A DNA stretch of 64,000 bases from Pseudomonas resinovorans NBRC 106553 (lineage in GTDB: Bacteria; Pseudomonadota; Gammaproteobacteria; Pseudomonadales; Pseudomonadaceae): assembly GCF_000412695.1 (NCBI RefSeq), contig NC_021499.1:2480001-2544000 (forward strand). Reading direction: 5' to 3'. The position numbers were made by a program, and so were the translations under genes. Under the pieces are notes generated by a model. That model was not told the origin of the DNA and searched no databases. It was given only the letters and a program-made list of their open reading frames with translations. Positions 31,140 through 39,326 of the stretch are shown here, in pieces (the stretch's first letter is position 1; each line of letters starts with the position of its first letter).

Positions 31140-33602
31140 TCAGAAGTCCCACTTGGTGGTGAGCATCAGGTTGCGCGGCTCGCCGTAGAAGGTGGTCCAG
31201 AAGTTGCCGAGGCCGCTGTAGTACTTCTTGTCGGTCACGTTGTTGGCGTTGAGGCTGACGCTCAGGTGCTCGTCATGCTGGTAGCGGGTCATCAGGTTGA
31301 CCAGCGCGTAGCTGCCCTGTTTCAGCTCGTAGTCGGCGAAGGTCGAGGGCAGGTAGGTGTTGCCGTAGAACTTGCTCTGCCAGTCCACGCCGCCACCCAC
31401 GGTGATCTTGTTCAGGTCGCCCGGCAGGCGGTAGGTGGTGAACAGCTTGAACAGGTGTTCGGGCTTGGTGGTCATCAGCGGGAAGCCTTTGACCAGTTGG
31501 TCGTCCTTGTCGCGGGTGCGGGCGTAGGTGTAGCCGCCGGTGAGGTTCCAGCCTTCCATCAGCTGGCCGGCCAGTTCCAGTTCCAGGCCCTTGGTGGTGA
31601 CGCCTTCGACGGCGCGGTAGAAGGGGTCGTTGTTGCCATCGATACCGACTTGTTCCGCCACGTTGTCCTGCTCGATGCGGAAGAAGGCCAGGGTGCCGTT
31701 CAGCTTGCCGCCGAAGTACTCGGCCTTCAGGCCGGCCTCGTAGGCATAGCCTTCCACCGGGTCGAGGGTCGAGCCGTTGACGTCTTCGTTGCTCTGCGGC
31801 TGGTAGATGGACGTGTAGCTGGCGTAGACCGAGTAGGTGTCGTCCAGGTCGTAGACCGCGCCGGCATAGGGCGTGACCACGCCGCTTTCCTTGTAGCTGG
31901 TGCGCGAGGTGGTGGTGCCGGCGAGGTTTCGGTCGCTGGTGTCATAGCGGTAGTTGCTGACGCGGGTACCGAGGATCAGCGCCAGGTCGTCCATCGGCTT
32001 GAAGCGCGCGGCCAGGTAGGCGCCGTTCTGCCGCTGGTTGGTTTCGTAGTCGCCGTTGACCGGGAAATCAGGCTTGGGGAAGTCGCCGTTCCACTCGAAG
32101 AAATTGCCCGGGTAGAGGGGCGAGGGAACCGACTCGAACAGGTCGCCAGTGGTCTTTGCGGCAGCGGCCATGAAGCCGGCGACCAGCTCATGCTCGCGGC
32201 CCAGCAGCTCGAAAGGGCCGGTCACGTTGGCGTCGAAGGTGTTCTGCTCGCGATCGCCTTCCCAGCGGCCCCAGTAGAAACCCATGCCCTGGCCGGTGAC
32301 CGGGTCCGGGTTGCCGGAGCTCAGGGAGCCGAGCTGGGTGTCGTGCTTGTTACGCATGTGGTTCAGGCTGAGCTTGGCCTTCCAGTCGTTCTGCAGCCGC
32401 TGCTCCAGGGAGGTGAAGGCGGTGTAGGACTTGAAATCCCGGCGGCTCCAGTCAGTGCCCGGGTTGAACGAGCGGCTGAGGTCAAGCTTGCTGTCATCGC
32501 TGGCGAACACCGGGTTGCCGGTCCAGGAGGTGCCGCGCGGCTTCACGTTCTGGTGGTCGAGGCCGAAAGTCAGCAGGGTGTCCGGGGTGAGGTCGGCTTC
32601 GAGGATGCCGTAGAGCACATCCTTTTCCTGCGAGTAGTGGTCCAGGTAGGAGTTGCGGTCCTGGTAGGCGCCGACCAGGCGGCCGCGCAGGGTGCCTTCG
32701 TCGTTCAGCGGGCCGCCGATGTCGCCTTCGGCGCGGTAGTTGTCCCAGGAACCGGCCAGGCCGGTAATGGAGGACTGGAACTCCTGGGTCGGACGCTTGC
32801 GCACCAGGTTGACGGTGGCCGAGGGGTCGCCGGAGCCAGTCATCAGGCCGGTGGCGCCCTTGATGATCTCGACGCGGTCGTAGATGGCCATGTCGGTGTG
32901 GGTGGTGCCCTGGTCGTAGACGCCGTCGTAGATGGTGTTGACGCCATCGTACTGGTAGTTGGTGATGGCGAAGCCCCGGGCCGAGAACTCCATGCGGTCG
33001 CTGTCGTAGGCCTGCACCGAGATACCGGGGGCGTTGCGCAGCACGTCGCCGATGCTGCTGGCGGCCTGGTCGTCCATCACCTGGCGGGTGACCACGGTGA
33101 CCGATTGCGGGGTTTCCCGCAGGGACAGCGGCAGCTTGGTGGCGGTGCGGGTCACGCCGGTGGTGAAGGAGCCGGTGCCTTCGGTGGACTCGCCGAGGCC
33201 GGTGCTGTTGATGCTGGTGGGCGCCACTTCCATGGCGCTGCTGTCGTTGGGCGAGATCAGGGTCACGGTGTTGCCGTCGACGCTGTAGCGCAGGCCGCTG
33301 CCGGCGAGGACGGCGGCCAGGGCCGCGGCGGGCTCGAGGTTGCCGCGTACGCCTGGGCTGCGGAGGTTGGCCACGTCGTTGGGGCTGTAGAGGATCTGCA
33401 GGTTGGCCTGTTGGCCGAGTTGGCGCAGGGCGCCGGCCAGTGACTGTGCCGGGATGTCCAGGCTGACCTGCTGGGCCTGCACCATGGCCGGGAACGGCAG
33501 GGTCATGGCCATGCCGAGGGAGACGGCGGCGATCTGGCGCTGCAGGGCGCGGTGCATCAACAAGGCTTTGGTGAAGGGGGACAGCACGGGGTTGAAGGAC
33601 AT
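31140..33602 (-). CDS. fpvA: Ferripyoverdine TonB-dependent receptor with signalling domain
   Basis: This 820-aa outer-membrane receptor imports ferripyoverdine. A signal peptide (LSLGMAMTLPFPAMVQA-like, cut near residue 43) precedes an STN signalling domain at about residues 46-118, which reports ligand to FpvR. A plug (RETPQSVTVVTRQVMDD onward) and a 22-strand barrel follow, ending in the terminal Phe typical of outer-membrane proteins (NLMLTTKWDF). The N-terminus (LSPFTKALLMHRALQR) and the end closely match PAO1 FpvA as I recall it, which supports the start at 33602; a GC hairpin lies upstream. No exact PvdS box was found in front, so it may depend on FpvI or on read-through from the PepSY gene. 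The ligand-facing loops should match the local peptide. Confidence 0.9.
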   Translation of the reverse strand: MSFNPVLSPFTKALLMHRALQRQIAAVSLGMAMTLPFPAMVQAQQVSLDIPAQSLAGALRQLGQQANLQILYSPNDVANLRSPGVRGNLEPAAALAAVLAGSGLRYSVDGNTVTLISPNDSSAMEVAPTSINSTGLGESTEGTGSFTTGVTRTATKLPLSLRETPQSVTVVTRQVMDDQAASSIGDVLRNAPGISVQAYDSDRMEFSARGFAITNYQYDGVNTIYDGVYDQGTTHTDMAIYDRVEIIKGATGLMTGSGDPSATVNLVRKRPTQEFQSSITGLAGSWDNYRAEGDIGGPLNDEGTLRGRLVGAYQDRNSYLDHYSQEKDVLYGILEADLTPDTLLTFGLDHQNVKPRGTSWTGNPVFASDDSKLDLSRSFNPGTDWSRRDFKSYTAFTSLEQRLQNDWKAKLSLNHMRNKHDTQLGSLSSGNPDPVTGQGMGFYWGRWEGDREQNTFDANVTGPFELLGREHELVAGFMAAAAKTTGDLFESVPSPLYPGNFFEWNGDFPKPDFPVNGDYETNQRQNGAYLAARFKPMDDLALILGTRVSNYRYDTSDRNLAGTTTSRTSYKESGVVTPYAGAVYDLDDTYSVYASYTSIYQPQSNEDVNGSTLDPVEGYAYEAGLKAEYFGGKLNGTLAFFRIEQDNVAEQVGIDGNNDPFYRAVEGVTTKGLELELAGQLMEGWNLTGGYTYARTRDKDDQLVKGFPLMTTKPEHLFKLFTTYRLPGDLNKITVGGGVDWQSKFYGNTYLPSTFADYELKQGSYALVNLMTRYQHDEHLSVSLNANNVTDKKYYSGLGNFWTTFYGEPRNLMLTTKWDF

Positions 33603-33758
33603 CTTCCTGATCTCGATTCGTAGTGTTTTTGGCAATTGAGTTTCGTTCTTGTTTGGAATTAAACGAACGAGGCAGGGGAAACCGGAACGAATTCGCGAAA
33701 AATATTTCTGCGGGCGACAGACCCGGCCGCCAAGGCCGGGTCCGTGCAAGGGGATGAC

Positions 33759-35054
33759 TCAGGAGGAGGGCAGTATTTCGCTGTCGGTGGCGTCGGCCTG
33801 GCGTTGCGCCTTGTTCAGCTGGGAGCGCACGCGGGCCGCGCGCTTGCGCCACCAGATGACCACGCCGGTGACCGAAAGCATGGCGATCACCAAGCCCATG
33901 GCGGAGATCAGGATGCGCCCCGGCAGGCCGAGGATGCGCCCGGAGTGCAGGGGCAGCTGGGCCTGCACGAAGATGTCGCCGGCGGTGCCTTTCCAAGGCT
34001 GGCTGTCGCCCAGCAGGCTGCCGTCCTGGCCGTCGAAGTACAGCGCCGCCGGGCCCACGCCACCGTTACCGTGGTCGTCGCCGGGGTGGTAGAAGCTGAC
34101 CCCGTAGATACCGAAGTGGCGCGCATAGAAGACGCTGCCCGCGGGCTCCTCCCAGCCACGGTGGCTGGCTTCGACCTTGGCGATGGCGATGGCCTCGGCG
34201 AAGTCCAGGCGCGGTTCGATGGGCTGGTCTTCCGGGGTTTCCGTGCGCTTGTCGAAGGGGCCGGGGGTGACGTCGGTGACCAGCTGCATCGCCGGGAAGA
34301 AGACCTCCCGGTAGAGGTTCAGGGAGAAGGCGGTGAAGGCCAGGATCAGCAGCAGGACCCAGGTCCAGAGGCTGAAGGCGCGGTGCAGGTCGAAGTTGAG
34401 CTTGTAGGAGCCGCCGCTCCAGCGCACTTTCCAGGCCGGTTTCCAGCGTTGCCACCAGGAGGGTCCGCCGGCCTGGCTGGCGGCCTTGGCGGCGGCCTGG
34501 CGGCGCCGGGCGGGCAGGGTGAGGTAGAGGCCGACGAAGCAGTCCAGGGTCCAGAAGATCGCCACGATGCCCAGGAGCCACAGGCCCCAGTGATCGATGC
34601 CCCAGAATTCCGGGATGTGCAGGCTGTAGTGCAGCACGTAGAGGAAGGACACCAGGTTTTCGCTGGTGACCGGCCACACCGCGCCCCAGTCGCGCTTGCC
34701 CAGTTCGGCGCCGGTGATGGGGTCGACGAAGACCTGGTTGTAGCCCAGCTCGAAGGCCTTGCCGGTGGCCGGGTCGAGCCGGCCGGTGACGCCCAGGTCC
34801 AGCGATCCACCGGGCTCCGGCGCCAGCGGTACATAGGTCACCACCGCGCGCGGGTCGCGGGCTTGGGCCTGGCGCGCCAGTTCCAGCGGGTCCAGGGCCG
34901 GGCCCTGGCTGCTCACTTGGGTCAGGTGCGAGTTGAGCAGGTCATCCAGCTCGTGGTCCCAGGAAATGATCGCGCCGGTCAGGCCGGTGATGAACAGGAA
35001 GGCGGCGGTGGCGAGGCCAACCCAGCGGTGCAGGAGGGTAGCGATGGAACGCAT
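33759..35054 (-). CDS. PepSY-associated TM protein, putative ferrisiderophore reductase
   Basis: This 431-aa membrane protein belongs to the PepSY/PiuB-like family often found next to siderophore receptors. The first helix with its conserved histidine (LHRWVGLATAAFLFITGLTG) is followed by a large periplasmic PepSY region. Further helices at about residues 155-185 (LHYSLHIPEFWG, FVGLYLTLPARR), 225-260 and near 375-400 follow. Family members are thought to reduce ferric siderophores in the periplasm or membrane; FpvG in PAO1 is an analogue elsewhere in the genome. It lies between pvdE and fpvA, 156 bp before the receptor, and may be cotranscribed with it. The shortest start with a membrane helix (35054) is chosen. 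Confidence 0.8.
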   Translation of the reverse strand: MRSIATLLHRWVGLATAAFLFITGLTGAIISWDHELDDLLNSHLTQVSSQGPALDPLELARQAQARDPRAVVTYVPLAPEPGGSLDLGVTGRLDPATGKAFELGYNQVFVDPITGAELGKRDWGAVWPVTSENLVSFLYVLHYSLHIPEFWGIDHWGLWLLGIVAIFWTLDCFVGLYLTLPARRRQAAAKAASQAGGPSWWQRWKPAWKVRWSGGSYKLNFDLHRAFSLWTWVLLLILAFTAFSLNLYREVFFPAMQLVTDVTPGPFDKRTETPEDQPIEPRLDFAEAIAIAKVEASHRGWEEPAGSVFYARHFGIYGVSFYHPGDDHGNGGVGPAALYFDGQDGSLLGDSQPWKGTAGDIFVQAQLPLHSGRILGLPGRILISAMGLVIAMLSVTGVVIWWRKRAARVRSQLNKAQRQADATDSEILPSS

Positions 35055-35163
35055 GGGAAATCCGTTTTTTGCGGGGCTTGTCTGGTAAGGACGGATGAGA
35101 AGGCGGAATCCGCCAGGGGAGGTGTAACCGGGTATTTCGATGGCGGTTGGCAAGTGCTTTCCT

Positions 35164-35259
35164 GTAGGGGCGAATTCATTCGCCAAGGGCGGCGTAGCTG
35201 CCCCTTCGATGCTGAACGGCGGACCTGCGGTCCGCATGGCGATTGAAATCGCCCCTACA
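35164..35259. repeat. Full element of the GGCGAATTCATTCGCC family
   Basis: GTAGGGGCGAATTCATTCGCC faces GGCGATTGAAATCGCCCCTAC with internal GC hairpins, as at 3364-3462. It lies between the PepSY gene start and the pvdE stop. Confidence 0.8.
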
Positions 35260-35264
35260 AAAGA

Positions 35265-36923
35265 TCAGGCGGGTTCTTCAATGTCCTCACAGGTCACCAC
35301 CTGGCCACCTTCCAGCCGCAGCAGGTGGTCTGCCACATCGAAGTAACGGTCGTCGTGGGAGATGACGATGATGGTCTTGCCCAGTGCTTTGAGCTCCGGC
35401 AACAGCTCGGTGTAGAAGATGCGGCGGAAGGTCGGGTCCTGGTCGGCGGCCCATTCATCGAACACCAGCACCGGGCGTTCCTCGATCCAGGCGTTGACCA
35501 GGGCCAGGCGCTTGCGCTGGCCGGTGGAGAGGTCGGTGGTGCTGAAGGCGCCGTCCTCGACCTGGACCTTGTGGGCGATCTCCAGGCGTTCCAGGTAGCG
35601 GCTGGCGTCGGCGGGAATGCTGCCGGAGCCCTGGATCAGGTCGTCGAACAGGTAGTAGTCGGCGAACACCGTGGTGAACAGCTGGCGATAGTCGTCGCGG
35701 CTGGCGGCGTCCACCGGCTTGCCGTCCAGCAGGATCTCGCCCTGGGTCGGGGTGTAGAGGCCCAGCAGCAGTTTGATCAGGGTGGTCTTGCCGCAGCCGT
35801 TCTCGCCGACGATGAACAGGATGTCGCCCTGCTGCAGCGTCAGGTTCACCGGGCCGATCTGGAAGGGCGCGGCGCCCTCGGCCTGGGGGTAGGCGTAGCG
35901 CAGGTCGCGCAGCGCCAGGCTGTGGATGCTGCGCGGCTGGGTATCGGCTGCGGCCTCCAGCAGCGCAGGCTCGGGGGAGGAGAACTGGCTGTTCAGCTCG
36001 GCGATGCGGCGGAAGGCGATCTGCGCGCGGCCCACCAGGGGCAGTACGCCGATCAGGTGTTCCAGCGGCCCTTTCATGTACAGCAGGATCAGCACGAAGC
36101 CGCTGACCACCGCCTTGTCCGCCGCCGGCCAGAAGGACTGCACCAGCAGGGCGATGGCGATGACCACGAAGAACAGCATCGAGCCGAGGCTCTTGGCGAT
36201 CACGTAGGTGTTGATCGAGCCGATCTGCAGCCGGCAGATGCGTTCGGCGGTGCCCTGGATGTTCCGCTCGTGCATGCGCAGGCGGCGCGGCCGGTGGATG
36301 CGCAGTTCCTTGGCGCCTTCGGCGATGCCGCGATAGTGCTTCTGCAACTGGTCCTCGGCGTCGCGGGCGTCGTTGAAGCCCTGGAAGGCGCGGGCCTGGG
36401 CGGCGTACTGGATCAACGAGCCCACCGCGATGGCCAGCAGGGTGATGAGGAACATCGGCAGCGAGAGCACCGCCAGGTAGCCCAGGCAGCCGAGGGTGAC
36501 GGTCATCGAGATGGCCAGCGGCGCGAAGGAGAAGGCGAAGTCGCTGATGGTGTCGACGTCGTGGGTCAGCACCGGGATCAGCCGGTGGGTGCGGTAGCGC
36601 TCGATCTGCTGGATGGGCGCGGACAGCACCTTGGCCCCGAGTTCCTTGCGCAGCTTGGCGACGATGTTCTGGCCGACGAAGTTGCTGCCGATGTCGGAAA
36701 TGATCGAGCTGACCAGGGCCAGCACGCAGAAGCCGGCGAACGCCAGGACCAGGGCGTCGCTGAGGCCGCCGTCGGCATGCAGGCCCTTGTTGATGGTGGC
36801 CAGCAACGCGGTGACGGACAGGCCGCCGACCATGCCCAGCAGGGTGGACACCAGGACGATCGGCCAGTAGGGCTTGAGCAGCTTGAACAGTTCGCCGAGG
36901 GCGCTGGGGGAACGGGTGGTCAT
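35265..36923 (-). CDS. pvdE: Pyoverdine precursor ABC exporter to the periplasm
   Basis: This 552-aa fused transporter moves the ferribactin precursor across the inner membrane. Six membrane helices occupy roughly residues 15-300. The ATPase has Walker A GENGCGKTT near residue 370, the signature LSTGQRKRLAL and Walker B VLVFDEWAADQDP; the signature lacks the usual second Gly (STGQ), as in cyclic peptide exporters. Length is close to the known PvdE (about 549 aa). The start at 36923 has AGGAA five bases upstream. It has its own PvdS box. Confidence 0.93.
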   Translation of the reverse strand: MTTRSPSALGELFKLLKPYWPIVLVSTLLGMVGGLSVTALLATINKGLHADGGLSDALVLAFAGFCVLALVSSIISDIGSNFVGQNIVAKLRKELGAKVLSAPIQQIERYRTHRLIPVLTHDVDTISDFAFSFAPLAISMTVTLGCLGYLAVLSLPMFLITLLAIAVGSLIQYAAQARAFQGFNDARDAEDQLQKHYRGIAEGAKELRIHRPRRLRMHERNIQGTAERICRLQIGSINTYVIAKSLGSMLFFVVIAIALLVQSFWPAADKAVVSGFVLILLYMKGPLEHLIGVLPLVGRAQIAFRRIAELNSQFSSPEPALLEAAADTQPRSIHSLALRDLRYAYPQAEGAAPFQIGPVNLTLQQGDILFIVGENGCGKTTLIKLLLGLYTPTQGEILLDGKPVDAASRDDYRQLFTTVFADYYLFDDLIQGSGSIPADASRYLERLEIAHKVQVEDGAFSTTDLSTGQRKRLALVNAWIEERPVLVFDEWAADQDPTFRRIFYTELLPELKALGKTIIVISHDDRYFDVADHLLRLEGGQVVTCEDIEEPA

Positions 36924-36966
36924 GGGGATTCCTCGATGGCCAGGGCAATGGCTGACACAGGGGAAG

Positions 36967-36990
36967 ACGAGCGGGATGGGGAGGGATTTA
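36967..36990 (-). promoter_or_regulatory. PvdS (IS) box of pvdE
   Basis: On the minus strand TAAAT (36990-36986) and CGT (36969-36967) are separated by exactly 16 bp. It lies 44 bp before the pvdE start. Confidence 0.88.
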
Positions 36991-37007
36991 GGGTGGGGCG
37001 GGCGTTG

Positions 37008-37130
37008 TGGGGGCGAATTCATTCGCCGCTACGGTCGGTAGGATGTGGTTGAGCGAAGCGATACCCATCAGCTCTGCCACGGACAGCATGGGTATCGCAG
37101 GCTCGCGGTACGCCGCCCGACCCATCCTAC
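37008..37130. repeat. Two repeat families side by side in the pvdE-pvdO gap
   Basis: A half element GGGGGCGAATTCATTCGCC (37008-37030) is followed by a full element GTAGGATGTGGTTGAGCG to CCCGACCCATCCTAC (37038-37130) with internal ATACCCAT and ATGGGTAT copies. They fill the place where pvdF stands in PAO1. Confidence 0.8.
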
Positions 37131-37156
37131 GGGCTGTGCCAATCACGCCCGGGGAG

Positions 37157-38011
37157 TTACAGCTCCCGCGCCACGCGGAAGCCGATCCAGTCGCCACGGT
37201 CGGTGGGGTAGGCGTTGTTGCGGTTGCCGGAGCGGGAGAAGATCGGCGGTTCGCCCCAGTCGTTGCCGCGGATCTGCACCAGCTCGCACTTCTCTTCCAT
37301 CCAGGCGCTGCCGTCGCTGGGGGCGCCGTTGTAGTTGTCGTGCCAGCAGTCGGCGACCCATTCGTAGACGTTGCCGTGCATGTCGTAGACGCCGAAGGCG
37401 TTGGGCTCGAAGCTGCCCACCGGGGCGCTGTAGTTGTAGCCGTCCGCCGCGCCGTAGACGTTGGCGTGCTTGGCGATGCTGTAGGGCTCGCCTTCATCGA
37501 AGGGGAACGGGAAGGGGCCTTCGCTGCCGGCGCGGGCGCCGTACTCGCGTTCGGCTTCGCTGAGCATGCGGTAGGGCTTGCCGGTCTGCTTGGAGATCCA
37601 GGCGACATAGGCCTGCACGTCGGCATAGCTCATGCACACCGCCGGCTGGCGCGGGCCCTGCTGGTAGCGCGGCTTGCTGGCGATGCACTCGCGGCCGGGG
37701 CGGGTGTCGCCGTCGGCGATCGTCGCGCCGCTGGCCTTGAGGTAGGCATCCCACTCCTCGGACGTGACCTGGAAGCGGCTGATGGCGAAGGGCTTGGCGA
37801 AGGTCACCCGGCGCTGCGGGCCTTCGTCGGGCTGGCGGCCCACTTCGCTCTCCGGGGTGCCCATGGCGTAGCTGCCGGCGGGCAGCACGACCATTTCGGG
37901 GCAGTGCTTGCAGTCCTTGAATACCTGGCCGGGTTCGCGCTTGGCGGTGGCCTGGGCGCCCCAGGCGGCGGTCGCCAGCAGGCTGGCGAGGATCAGGGGG
38001 GAAACGCGCAT
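37157..38011 (-). CDS. pvdO: Pyoverdine chromophore maturation protein, FGE/sulfatase-modifying fold
   Basis: This 284-aa periplasmic protein has a cleavable signal peptide (MRVSPLILASLLATAAWGAQA). It carries a formylglycine-generating-enzyme-like domain: PAGSYAMGTP near the start, then VTSEEWDAYL, PAVCMSYADVQAYV, YRMLSEAEREYGARAG, NAFGVYDMHGNVYEWVADCW and the ending GDWIGFRVAREL. PvdO is known to be needed for the final oxidation of the chromophore from dihydropyoverdine. Last gene of pvdMNO, 24 bp after pvdN, with AAGGA ahead of its start. Confidence 0.92.
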   Translation of the reverse strand: MRVSPLILASLLATAAWGAQATAKREPGQVFKDCKHCPEMVVLPAGSYAMGTPESEVGRQPDEGPQRRVTFAKPFAISRFQVTSEEWDAYLKASGATIADGDTRPGRECIASKPRYQQGPRQPAVCMSYADVQAYVAWISKQTGKPYRMLSEAEREYGARAGSEGPFPFPFDEGEPYSIAKHANVYGAADGYNYSAPVGSFEPNAFGVYDMHGNVYEWVADCWHDNYNGAPSDGSAWMEEKCELVQIRGNDWGEPPIFSRSGNRNNAYPTDRGDWIGFRVAREL

Positions 38012-38035
38012 GGAATGTCCTTGCAGGAATTGGGA

Positions 38036-39301
38036 TCAGGAAAGCTGCGGGGCGAGGATCTGCATGACCTGGTCGATCTGCGCCTCGTCGTTGAGCAGGC
38101 TGGGGGCCAGGCGCACCACCGGGCCGACGTCGCGCTCGACGGCATCCGCGATCACCTTGTGCTGCATCAGGTGGTTGGCCACCGCGTCGCAATCGCGTCC
38201 CTGCACGCGGAAGAAGGTGAAGCCGGCTGAGAAGGCCGGGCTGGTCGGGGTCACCAGCTGCACCTTGGCGTATTCGCCGAGGCGCTGCTTGAGGTAGCTG
38301 TTGAGCTGGTGGATGCGCGCCTGGACATCGGCCTTGCCCAGCTGCATGTGCAGCTTGAAGGCTTCGCCGAGCGCCAGGCGGTGCTCGAAGGCGTGGTAGC
38401 CGCCGGGGGTGAAGAGGGTGCCGAAGTTGTCGCCTTCGGTGAAGGTGGGCACGGTGGGGGTCAGGCCCACCGGCTGCTCGCTGCGGGCGACGATGATGCC
38501 GGTGCCGCGCGGGCCGAACATCCACTTGTGGGTGCCAGCGATGAAGTAGTCGCAGTCCAGGTCGGCGAAGGTCACGTCTTCCACGCCGAAGCCGTGGACC
38601 CCGTCCACCACGTAGAGGATGCGGTCCTTTTCGTCGCGGTTGCGGTTGGCCTCGTGGACCAGCTTGCCGATTGCGCCAACCGGCAGCTTCACGCCGCTGC
38701 CGGACTGCACCCAGGTCATGCCCAGCACGCGGGTCTGCGGGCGGATGGCGCGGGCGATGTTGCCGAGGATCTCGTCCTCGGACACCTGGTGGGGGTCCTT
38801 GAACAGGCTGATGTTGCGCACCTGGGTGCCCATCATCTGCTGGCGGAATTCCAGCGTGGTGTAGGTGGAGTAGTGCTCGTGGACGGTGGTGAGGATCTCC
38901 TGGTCCGGGCGCACCTGCAGGCCGCCGTAGACCATGGCCAGGCCCTCGGTGGTGCTGCCGATGAGCGCCACCTGGGCGGGTTTTACCGCCAGGTAGCGGC
39001 CCACCTCGGCGCGCACCTGGTTTTCGTACTTCCAGAGTTCCTCGCGGTGCCAGTCCACCACTTCGCCGGGGTTCTCGTCGAAGCGCGCGCGGAAGTGGGC
39101 GATGGCCTCGCGCACCGGGCGTGGGTGGGAGGTGAGGAGGAAGTTGGAAAAGTGCAGGTAGTCCGGGTCCAGCTGGAACAGGGCGCGCAAGTCGAGCCAC
39201 TTGTCGCCGCTGGCGGCGGGCACAGGTTCGGCGACGGAGAGCAGGGGCAGGCTGGCGGCGAGCAGGCCGGCCTGTTTGAGGAAGGTACGGCGATCGGTCA
39301 T
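38036..39301 (-). CDS. pvdN: Periplasmic PLP enzyme modifying the pyoverdine glutamate side chain
   Basis: This 421-aa fold-type I PLP enzyme has a Tat signal (DRRTFLKQAGLLAASLPLL). Lys259 in GTHKW is the expected PLP-binding residue, and VVDGVHGFGV supplies the conserved aspartate region. PvdN converts the N-terminal glutamate of pyoverdine to the succinamide form in the periplasm. Length matches the known protein. It lies 25 bp after pvdM and 24 bp before pvdO, so the three form one operon. Confidence 0.92.
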   Translation of the reverse strand: MTDRRTFLKQAGLLAASLPLLSVAEPVPAASGDKWLDLRALFQLDPDYLHFSNFLLTSHPRPVREAIAHFRARFDENPGEVVDWHREELWKYENQVRAEVGRYLAVKPAQVALIGSTTEGLAMVYGGLQVRPDQEILTTVHEHYSTYTTLEFRQQMMGTQVRNISLFKDPHQVSEDEILGNIARAIRPQTRVLGMTWVQSGSGVKLPVGAIGKLVHEANRNRDEKDRILYVVDGVHGFGVEDVTFADLDCDYFIAGTHKWMFGPRGTGIIVARSEQPVGLTPTVPTFTEGDNFGTLFTPGGYHAFEHRLALGEAFKLHMQLGKADVQARIHQLNSYLKQRLGEYAKVQLVTPTSPAFSAGFTFFRVQGRDCDAVANHLMQHKVIADAVERDVGPVVRLAPSLLNDEAQIDQVMQILAPQLS

Positions 39302-39326
39302 GACGGCATCCGATGGAAGGGGGTGA

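Noticed and set aside
33603..33758. PvdS box in front of fpvA
   Set aside because: I found TAATT-like sequence but no TAAAT-N16-CGT match. A hairpin at about 33720-33741 lacks a T run, so it is not called a terminator either.
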